Shown here piece by piece: positions 55,972 through 64,000 of a stretch of 64,000 bases of DNA. Location of the stretch: assembly GCA_017354895.1 (NCBI GenBank), contig CP071494.1, positions 4,216,001 to 4,280,000 of the forward strand. The letters run 5' to 3'. Both the position numbers and the translations under genes were made by a program. Every line of letters begins with the position of its first letter. The stretch's first letter is position 1. Source of the stretch: Podospora comata. Taxonomy: Eukaryota > Ascomycota > Sordariomycetes > Sordariales > Podosporaceae. Under the pieces are notes generated by a model. The model was given only the letters and a program-made list of their open reading frames with translations, was not told where the DNA came from and made no database searches.

Positions 55972-57686
55972 GACGGCAATCTTGGCCAATAGTTGCAAAA
56001 TGATTTGGTGGGAAATGTGTCGCAGAGAGTATTGTGTAGAACTGCTCAAGGGCTGTTGGTGGAGGAGGAGGAATGGTTGTCGAGAAAGCAGAAGCGGAGA
56101 GTGCGAGAGTGAGAGGGAAAGTCAAAAAGCAAGCAACGAGCGCCTGCTTGTACCTGCAGAATCTTCTTTTCAGACAAGGAAAAGGCTTACCATATCCTAT
56201 GACCAAAAGCTACTCTGGCAGTCACTGAGGAGCAACGTTGATTTCTTTGGGAAGGGGCGACGTCGTGAGCAGGTGACGGAGGTTGCTGGCGACTGTCAAG
56301 CTTCCTTGTGAGCCAGTGGGGAGAGAGGGGTCCACGGATTGGGTGGTTGACGGCTGTCGGGCGATCCGGCACAGCAACTGCAAGCAGCTGTTACGGGGCC
56401 AAATTCACCAAGATTCTGGGGGCCGGAACACGTCTCTTTCTGGAATCGCGACTTTGCTTCAGGTGGGCGGGATCAAGGGTTGGATGCTCGGCACTCGTGG
56501 TGGACTGGGGAAATATGTCCAGGTGGAATGGGATCTGGGGAAGGCAAAAAGAAACCCACCTGAACCTCTCTGCTGCCAAATGGCCAAGCGGGCGCAGCAT
56601 CTGGGCTTGGCCTGACTGTTAAGTCACAACCGGTGCATGTGGCGTTCACCACGCTCACCACTATTGTACAGAGAGCCAGTTCATGTAGCTCCTTAACATG
56701 CACAGTTTGAGCCCCGCCATGACGTGGGGACAACGAACTAGAAGAGCATATCCACAACAGCTTACAAAACACTGTCAATGTCGCTGTCAATGTCGCTGTC
56801 AATCCTTCTCCAATAATATGGTTGCAAAGTTAACATTTTGATTCTTCTTTTTATTTTGTAGCCACAAGACATGCTTGCCAAAGACTACAGGTATGAGCTA
56901 TGTTGTGTCCATGCTCTTTCAAAAGACAGCTAAGTGGAGAACACCGTGTGAATGTACCTACTTGCACACACCTGTGCTTTCAAGGCTCTATGACACTCAG
57001 CTTTACAAGCAGTGAAATGAGCTTAGATTCTCTATGGTAGGTTCTAAATGTATTTTTCTAAAGATGAAAGCTATGAGAGACTGATCTCTGAGCTAGGAAT
57101 GAGGCGATATTCAAGCCTGAGGCTGGGCCAACGGCAATAGTTTTCAGCCACACAAGACACATCTCTCGCAGAGCACAGGCTGAGATCTTGCACAACTCGA
57201 GTGACAATACGTAGGACAAGTACCTGAAAGCCATCCCCAGCCAAAGTCGAACAACAGCATGTTCAACCGCCTTCTTGTCAGAGCAACGGCAACAGATGAA
57301 AGCACATGTCCAAAAGACTTACAAGGCCAGGCGCACGGATCATAAGTAACATGTGGGGTAATTAGGTAGATGCCGGTTCCCGTCAGGAAGGACCTACCTC
57401 GGGGGAGAGGGCCTGATCTGACTCCCATGTCGCATTGCAACCTACTGTGGGCAGACATCATTGTCTTTGAAAGAGAGCTCATGCAACTGCACCATGGCCG
57501 CTGGAGCAACGTGTGCGTGTGCTTTTAGAAACAACACCTTCTCTCCTTGAAACCTGCTCCATGTTGTAGCACCTCCTCCTCTCCACTTTCGCGCCCAATG
57601 TAAGACATCTTCATACTGAACGGCTTTGTGAACCAATTCCGATCTCGGCCGCCACCTTTTCCTTCACATCGCATGGCACTGACGGT
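55972..57686. other. Divergent intergenic region
   Basis: 1.7 kb between the deubiquitinase and the mitochondrial kinase genes. A 12-bp tandem repeat (TGTCAATGTCGC, nearly three units, 56773-56805) is the only structure noticed; no ORF on either strand looks coding. Confidence 0.45.
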
Positions 57687-59214
57687 ATGCGGCGCCTTCA
57701 ACATGTCACGGCCGCCGTCCGGTTGAGTAGTAGAGCGGGGGAGCTGAGAACCTTGGGCGCGGCGGCGGCGGCACTCATTCAGCTGCCAAATCGGCGACAC
57801 AGTCATAGCAGCAGCCAAAGTCATGCCCATAGTCCAAAGTGGCGTCCGGTGTCAGTGTTGGATGAGTATGTTGCGCAACCTCAAAGATCCATGTTTCCAA
57901 ACCTCCAGCCAGTGATCAGTTTCTAACCTTCTTCCTTGCAGATGGGTTGCAAAAGAGGCCAGGCCCATCAGCCTGCGCCAGCTCATGGTGTTTGGCCGGT
58001 CGTTGACAGAATCAAGACTCATCAGCTCAGCCAACTATGTTCGGACCGAGCTACCAACACGAATCGCCCACCGTATCCGGGACATGCAGAAGCTCCCCTA
58101 CGTTGTAGTCACCAACAAGCACTTCAACGAAGTATACGACCTATACTACACAGCCTTTGACACCTTCCGCAAAGTCCGCGAGGTCAAAAATTTGGACGAC
58201 AATGACCGTCTCTGTGCCACCATCCGAACCATGCTCAACGCCCACCTAACCGTCATCCCCAAACTCGCCATGGGTATCCTCGAGTGCAACGGCCTCAAAG
58301 ACGCGGCCGAGCTCGACAAGTTCATGAACACCATCCTCCGCTCCCGCATCTCCCGAAGAGTAATAGCAGAACAACACCTAGCCCTAACCGAAACCTTTCA
58401 CGCCCCTTGGTTCTCCCCGGGGGCAAAACTCTCCGAATCCGACTTCATAGGCGAGGTCTTTTTGAGATGCGTAGCCAAAGACGTCGTCTCCCGCTGCGGC
58501 GACGCCGTCACCTCCATCGCCCGCCGCGCCTACGGCCCTGACATCGCCCTCCCCGAAATCAAAATCGTCGGCCACCTCGAGGCGAACTTTCCGTACATCC
58601 TCTCCCACCTCGAGTACATCATCGGGGAGCTCCTCCGGAATTCTGTCCAGGCCGTGGTGGAAAAACATCAGAAATCAAAAAACAAATCGGCACAGCCTCC
58701 CCCGATAGAGGTCACAATCTGCGAATCAAACCAACACGTCATCATCCGGATTTCTGACCAAGGAGGGGGGATACCAAGGGAGAGCATGCCCTACCTCTGG
58801 TCCTTCTCCAAGGGTCCGGCATCAAAAGAAATCCTTGCCAACCTGGGGCAAGTCCCCAAGATGGCGGCCACGATGCAGGAGCTCCAGATTGACGACATTA
58901 ACCCGGAAAGCAACAAGAAAATTGAGACTTTGCATCAGAAGTACGGGCATCAGAGTGTGCAGTCTTTATCAGCGGAGGAGAAGGAAAGGGAGGACAGGGC
59001 CAAGTATAGTTCCTTGGCCAGTCTGTCATCGAGGCCCCCGAATTTGAGGTTGGGGATGGGCTTGCCGCTGAGCAGGGTGTATGCAGAGTATTGGGCCGGC
59101 TCGCTGGCGCTGCACAGCCTGGAGGGGTACGGGGTGGATGCGTTTTTGCAGATTAGCAAGCTGGGGAACAAGAATGAGCAGCTGACTACGAGGGCGACGA
59201 TGGATGCTGTTTAG
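57687..59214 (+). CDS. Mitochondrial PDH/BCKDH kinase family protein
   Basis: Exons 57687-57865 and 57942-59214 give 483 residues; the 76-bp intron ends in CTAACCTTCTTCCTTGCAG. The N-terminus is a mitochondrial-type leader (MRRLQHVTAAVRLSSRAGELR). The kinase matches the BCDHK/PDK family: ISLRQLMVFGR, VRTELPTRIAHRIRDMQKLPY, RRVIAEQHLAL (conserved His region), ELLRNSVQAVVE (N box), ISDQGGGIPRE (G1) and GMGLPLSRVYAEYWAGSL (G2). It inactivates an alpha-ketoacid dehydrogenase E1 by phosphorylation. A long insert between G1 and G2 (MQELQIDDINPESNKKIE...) is seen in fungal PKP2-like members. PDH or BCKDH as target is not settled. Confidence 0.9.
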
Positions 59215-60121
59215 TGGGTATCAGTCGGTCTTCCCTGTCTCGAGCAATATAAAGCGTTTTTGAACACCACCAACGACAAAAAAAGCTGGGGCCGGTAATG
59301 AAGAAAGGGTTGTTGAGGCCTCTTGTTTACCGGGTATTTTGGTTGGGGAATTATGTATACACAAGCCACCAAGTTTCTAATGAAATTAATAAAGGTTGGA
59401 AATCATCCTGGGCTTTTTATTAACCAAGAATCAGGTTGGATTGATATGCTGAAATACTTTTCAACCGACAAAGCTTGTCTACTCACGCTTTGTCGCCAGC
59501 AATGCAATTACAAGTGCCGCCGCATCTTCAAACAAAAACTCCCACGCAATGTGTAACAGCCTTTCTCATTATTTGGTATCATGAAAGGGGGAGGGGGAAG
59601 GGGTGACTAGACAGACGACTAAAAGACGACTAAATTACATCGTGACTAAGTCTCAAAAAAAAAAGGTGTAAAAAAGGAGGTAAAAACAGGGGGAGTTGCT
59701 TTTTCTTCTGCGAGAGAAACAAAAAAAAAAAGCTCGATAAAAAGAGAAGGCAGGACGACAAAAAAGAGATATCAAGTATATCTTTTTCCCCCCCTTTCCC
59801 CCCAATGTGTGTAGTCTTTCTTTCTCCGAACACCTTGCGGATCCTTTTCGAATAAATTTGGCGGAGCAAAAAAAGAAACAACAGCAACGATAGAAAAGTG
59901 AAACCCCCGGAGATTATAGGCAACCCAACCAAATCCGCTTAATCACCGCCGCATCACCCCATAGCAAATTCGTGAGCATATCCATGAAGGCCGAAAGTCG
60001 TCACTGTTTAGACAAACAAACGGGCCAAAATGTGTGTGGTGTCCGGAGGCAGTGGTTTGAAGCAGGGTAGCCCCTGGGAGTCGCCACAAGCTCATCCCAA
60101 AGCTCCGGTGGAGACTGCCGT
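59215..60121. other. Convergent intergenic region, A/T-rich
   Basis: 907 bp between the 3' ends of the kinase and septin genes, with many short A runs (59640-59900); no gene is seen. Confidence 0.45.
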
Positions 60122-61459
60122 TTAGCGGCGCCCGTGGCTGCGGACAGCGCTGCCTTGCAGCTGCTCCAGATCGCCCTCCAACTGTTTGATCTGGGCATGA
60201 GTCTGCTCGAGGTCCTTGTTGAGGCGGTCGCGCTCGGCAATGAGTTTCTGCTCCCATTGCCTGAAGCGCTGCTCCTCGATCTTGACCTGCTCGGTGAAGC
60301 GCTTGCGGAGCGCCTCCTCCTCCTCCTTGAACTTGGGGTTGTCCAGCTTCCGGGGGCGGGCCTCGCCAAACTTGCGCGTCTCCATCTGCTGGGCGCGATA
60401 CGCCTCGTAGTGCAACTCCTCGGTCGTGTGGATGAGGTCCAACATGTGGGTGCGGATCAGGATCGACCGAAGCTTCTTGAAGTCGCAGTGGTCCTCATTC
60501 TCAACCTCGGCAACGCCCCACGAATATTGCCGGCCCTTGACAATACGCCCGTCATTAGTCTTGACGTCCTTCTCAGAGCCGATAACAGCGAAAGGCATAG
60601 CCGCCATAAGAGTGCGGGCGTGCTGGGCAGCTGGTTCGTCGTCCTCCTCAATAGGGGGCTGGTAGATCTTGATGTTTTGGGCCTCGATGACAGCGCGGAT
60701 CTGAAAGCGGTTGAGTCAGCATGGAGCTCCGCCAAACACGGGCAAATTAGGTGTCTCACTCTTGACTTGAACTTGGCCAAGTCAGCCGGACTGAGGGTGT
60801 CAGCCTTGGCAATAACTGGGATAAGGTTGACGCGGGAGCACAGGCGCTTCATGACCTCGATATCGAGAGGCTTAAGAGTGTGGCCGGTGGGGCGGATGAA
60901 ATACAAGCAGGCGTGTACACGGAGATCGATCTTGTCCTGACGGCGGGGTTGCTGCTCCTGAAGCATGTAGGACTCGTGCTGGTCGTCGAGGAACTCGATA
61001 ATGGGCATCCACGAGTCTCTGTTGTTGACATAGTCGCCGAAGCCAGGGGTGTCAATAACGGTGAGGCGGACTGGAACCTAGGTCAGCCATGATCCCGACA
61101 TCGTTGACTTTGTTTGCCATCATACCCTTGAAGAACTTCTCCTCCAACTCGGCCTTGGTGATCTCAATCTCGACGGTCTTGTCAACTTGCTTCTGGTGGC
61201 GGCGCTTGTGGTCGGCATAGTTCTTGATGGTGGTGGAGAAGAGCGTGTTAATGAATGTTGTCTTTCCCAACCCGGACTCGCCAGCAACCTAGATTTTGAA
61301 ATGACAATAGTAAGCAAACGTCCTCCCCAAACTCTGTATAACAGTTATACTCACCATGATGGTGAAAGCGGCGCCCCTCTTCGCAACGATCTTGTGGCGC
61401 TGGTTGGGCAGGTTGGCAATGCCAATTGGCGAGGCGCTCTCCGCGTTAGAAGGGGCCAT
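60122..61459 (-). CDS. CDC12: Septin Cdc12 (AspC type)
   Basis: Exons 61459-61355, 61288-61126, 61070-60760 and 60700-60122 give 385 residues; introns are 66, 55 and 59 bp. GTPase motifs are VAGESGLGKTTFINTLF (P-loop, about 36-52), DTPGFGD (G3) and AKAD (G4). The polybasic/early region is IANLPNQRHKIVAKRGAAF, and the septin unique element is SWGVAEVENEDHCDFKKLRSILI. The C-terminal ~100 residues are a coiled coil (EEEEALRKRFTEQVKIEEQRF...). It forms hetero-oligomer rods at septa and hyphal tips. For intron 2 the acceptor TTCCAG at 61071 is used rather than CTAG just before it, because only that gives EEKFFKVRLTVIDTPG. Confidence 0.94.
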
Positions 61460-61958
61460 CTTGTCGACGCGACAGGTTGATGGGGATGTAGCGTGTGTTT
61501 GTGAGGATTGGGGTGTCGGCTGCTACGGGGACAGCGTGTAGAAGTACAAGAGGGTATCGCAGGAAAGGGAAATGCGTCTCGGGCAGTTGTTTACGGGCGG
61601 TGGGAGAGAATGGAGAGCTCTGTGCTTCAGGGGAATCTCGCTGTCAAATTTCCAGACCAATGCAGCAGGTGGTGCACGGATCAGCACGAGAACCCACGGC
61701 TGAGCAACGGGAAGCAAATTGAGTGGGTCCCCATCACCCCCTTTCCACTTTCCCCAGCTACGAAGTGCCTCAAGTGCCAATGGGCTGCCAAGGGTCCCTC
61801 GCCGAGCTAAACGCATTCAAGACATCGGATGTTAGGAGAAAGAATTCGCCGACCCCGCCAAAATGTTCAAGCTTGGCGATAGCAGCTATCAAGGTTATTT
61901 TTTTGATTTGATCGTTATCAGTCTCGTCTCGGTAGAGAAAACACCACCACCACCGACC
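61460..61958. promoter_or_regulatory. Divergent promoter CDC12 / PWP2
   Basis: 499 bp between divergent starts; no distinct motif recognised. Confidence 0.4.
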
Positions 61959-64000
61959 ATGAAGACGGATTTCAAGTTCTCCAATCTGCTGGGGACAGTC
62001 TACTGCCAGGGCAATCTGCTGTTCAGTCCCGACGGCACCCATCTCTTCTCTCCTGTCGGCAACAGGGTCACAGTCTTCAACCTTGTCGACAACAAGTCAT
62101 ACACACTCCCCTTCGCCCACCGAAAGAACATCTCGAGGATAGGCCTGACCCCCCAGGGAAATATTCTCCTCTCTGTCGACGAAGATGGCCATGCCATTCT
62201 CACCAACATCCCGCGTCGTGTCGTACTATACCACTTTTCCTTCAAGTCAAAAGTAACCGCCCTCTCGTTTGCGCCATCGGGTCGCCATTTCGCAGTTGGA
62301 TTGGGGAGGAAAATCGAGGTCTGGCACGTCCCATCGACTCCAGATACCAACGAGGAAGGCGATCTCGAGTTTGCGCCGTTTGTGCGCCACCACACACACA
62401 CACAACACTTTGACGATGTCCGGCACATCGAGTGGTCGCACGACTCCCGCTTCTTCCTCAGCGCATCCAAGGATCTGACTGCGAGGATATGGAGCTTGAA
62501 CGCAGAAGAAGGGTTCACGCCCACGGTTTTGTCGGGACATAAGCAGGGCGTGGTCGCTGCCTGGTTCTCCAAGGACCAAGAAACAATCTACACAGTCAGC
62601 AAGGACGGAGCCGTCTTTGACTGGCAGTATGTCGCAAAGCCGGGGCAAGACGAGGATGAGATCATGGATGAGGAGGATATGCAATGGCGGATCGTTGACA
62701 AGCACTACTTTATGCAAAACGGCGCAACCCTTCGATGCGCCGCCTTTCACCCCGAATCAAATCTTTTGGTCGCTGGTTTCTCGAACGGTATCTTTGGATT
62801 GTACGAGATGCCCGATTTCAACCAGATTCACACCCTTAATATCTCGCAAAACGAAATCGACTTCGTAACGATCAACAAGAGTGGCGAGTGGCTCGCTTTC
62901 GGTGCGTCAAAGTTGGGTCAGCTTTTGGTGTGGGAGTGGCAGTCAGAATCATACATCCTGAAGCAACAAGGGCACTTTGACGCCATGAATGCGCTGGTCT
63001 ACTCCCCAGATGGCCAAAGAATTGTCACGACGGCCGACGACGGCAAGATCAAGGTGTGGGATATCGAGTCTGGGTTCTGCATAGTAACGTTTACCGAGCA
63101 CACAAGCGGCATTACAGCGTGCGAGTTCGCCAAGAAGGGCAATGTTCTTTTCACAGCCAGTTTGGACGGGTCCATCAGAGCGTGGGATTTGATCAGATAC
63201 AGAAACTTCAGGACGTTTACCGCCCCTGAAAGATTATCCTTCTCCTGCATGGCAGTTGATCCAAGCGGCGAAGTTGTTGCGGCTGGTTCTATCGACTCTT
63301 TCGACATTCACATTTGGTCCGTCCAGACCGGCCAGCTCCTAGACAGACTTACCGGGCACGAGGGGCCGGTTTCTTCGCTTGCCTTTGCCCCCAACGGTGG
63401 TCTCTTGGTTAGTGGCAGTTGGGACAAGACGGCCAGGATATGGTCCATCTTCAACCGAACACAAACCAGCGAGCCTCTGCAGCTCATGTCGGATGTCTTG
63501 GACATTGCCTTCAGACCAGACTCCCTACAGATTGCCATCTCCACACTAGACGGCCAGCTGACGTTTTGGTCTGTATCAGAAGCCACCCAAGTCTCCGGTG
63601 TCGACGGACGCCGCGATGTATCAGGCGGCCGCAGAATCACAGATCGCCGGACGGCAGCCAACGTCTCGGGCACCAAGAGCTTCAACACCATCCGCTACAG
63701 CATGGACGGCTCCTGCGTCCTCGCGGGCGGCAACAGCAAGTACATCTGCCTCTACTCGGCCACAACAATGGTGCTCCTCAAGAAATTCACCGTCAGCGTC
63801 AACCTCGCGCTGTCGGGCACGCAAGAGTTCCTCAACAGCAAACTCGTCACCGAAGCCGGCCCCGCCGCCCTCCTCGATGACCAAGGCGAGGCTTCCGATC
63901 TGGAAGACCGCATCGACAGGTCGCTGCCCGGCGCCAAGAGGGGCGATCCCGGCGCGAGGAGGAAGAACCCAGAGGTCAGAGTCACGGGCGTGGCTTTCTC
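61959..64000 (+). CDS. PWP2: Periodic tryptophan protein 2 (Pwp2/Utp1), partial at 3' end
   Basis: Uninterrupted frame from the ATG at 61959 to the window edge: 680 complete codons, roughly three quarters of a ~900-residue protein. The start MKTDFKFSNLLGTVYCQGN and the order of WD40 repeats match Pwp2: GHKQGVVAAWF, GHFDAMNALVYSPDGQRI, IVTTADDGKIKVWDIESGFC, EHTSGITACEF, GHEGPVSSLAFAPNGG and LVSGSWDKTARIW. Pwp2 is in UTP-B, which with U3 snoRNP builds the small-subunit processome on nascent pre-rRNA in the nucleolus. The C-terminal helical tail is outside the window. Confidence 0.96.
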   Translation, partial: MKTDFKFSNLLGTVYCQGNLLFSPDGTHLFSPVGNRVTVFNLVDNKSYTLPFAHRKNISRIGLTPQGNILLSVDEDGHAILTNIPRRVVLYHFSFKSKVTALSFAPSGRHFAVGLGRKIEVWHVPSTPDTNEEGDLEFAPFVRHHTHTQHFDDVRHIEWSHDSRFFLSASKDLTARIWSLNAEEGFTPTVLSGHKQGVVAAWFSKDQETIYTVSKDGAVFDWQYVAKPGQDEDEIMDEEDMQWRIVDKHYFMQNGATLRCAAFHPESNLLVAGFSNGIFGLYEMPDFNQIHTLNISQNEIDFVTINKSGEWLAFGASKLGQLLVWEWQSESYILKQQGHFDAMNALVYSPDGQRIVTTADDGKIKVWDIESGFCIVTFTEHTSGITACEFAKKGNVLFTASLDGSIRAWDLIRYRNFRTFTAPERLSFSCMAVDPSGEVVAAGSIDSFDIHIWSVQTGQLLDRLTGHEGPVSSLAFAPNGGLLVSGSWDKTARIWSIFNRTQTSEPLQLMSDVLDIAFRPDSLQIAISTLDGQLTFWSVSEATQVSGVDGRRDVSGGRRITDRRTAANVSGTKSFNTIRYSMDGSCVLAGGNSKYICLYSATTMVLLKKFTVSVNLALSGTQEFLNSKLVTEAGPAALLDDQGEASDLEDRIDRSLPGAKRGDPGARRKNPEVRVTGVAF

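Overview
The window is nuclear DNA of a filamentous ascomycete, most likely a sordariomycete (Sordariales-like). The reasons are short GT-AG introns of about 50-75 bp with CTAAC-type branch points, gene-dense layout on both strands, and protein sequences of the kind I know from Neurospora and Podospora relatives (chromodomain/HDA2-3 protein, DUF3684 sacsin-like protein, formate dehydrogenase, calcineurin A, AspC/Cdc12 septin). I resolved about 20 protein genes to exon level by matching ORFs, phases and splice sites; each spliced total divides by three. No transposon, retroelement, tRNA or rRNA gene was found.

Layout. 1-2122 (-): acid-sphingomyelinase-like phosphoesterase, cut by the window start. 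3055-7503 (+): chromodomain plus HDA2/3-like plus coiled-coil protein. 9044-14501 (+): giant GHKL-ATPase (sacsin/DUF3684) protein ending in an HExxH motif. 16562-18292 (+): NAD formate dehydrogenase with a mitochondrial-type leader. 18448-19239 (-): MMTAG2-like RS protein. 19645-20658 (+): Mediator MED6. 20659-22582: decayed coding sequence. 23300-24895 (-): a non-coding host gene with six introns, each carrying a near-paralogous C/D box snoRNA. 24913-28599 (-): DEAH helicase Dhr1/Ecm16. 28932-29427 (+): proteasome chaperone PAC3. 29936-30874 (+): ribosomal protein uL15 (Rpl28), eight exons. 32008-33187 (+): secreted cyclase-family protein. 33657-34389 (+): TIM22. 35082-36398 (-): membrane-anchored GH16 glucanase. 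37943-39766 (-): Prp45/SNW1. 40321-41092 (-): p24 cargo receptor. 41709-43829 (+): PhoD-like phosphatase. 44646-46542 (+): trimethyllysine dioxygenase, ten exons. 47473-48415 (+): SDR polyol/ketose reductase. 49404-51283 (+): calcineurin A. 52167-55971 (-): USP7/Ubp15 deubiquitinase. 57687-59214 (+): mitochondrial PDH/BCKDH kinase. 60122-61459 (-): septin Cdc12. 61959-64000 (+, open): Pwp2.

Functional themes. Most genes are housekeeping and are not organised as a pathway cluster. Ribosome production recurs: Dhr1/Ecm16 and Pwp2 act in the small-subunit processome, Rpl28 is a 60S protein, and the snoRNA array starts about 20 bp beyond the Dhr1 stop codon. Divergent pairs share short promoters (MMTAG2/MED6, Dhr1/PAC3, p24/PhoD, Cdc12/Pwp2).

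The best candidate for something undescribed is the minus-strand snoRNA array (23409-24734). It has six copies about 250 bp apart, with C and D boxes, two conserved antisense elements, a strong 5' splice site upstream of every copy and a CTAAC branch point downstream of every copy. I cannot assign an rRNA target, so it looks like an orphan, multi-copy, intron-encoded guide RNA family in a fungus.
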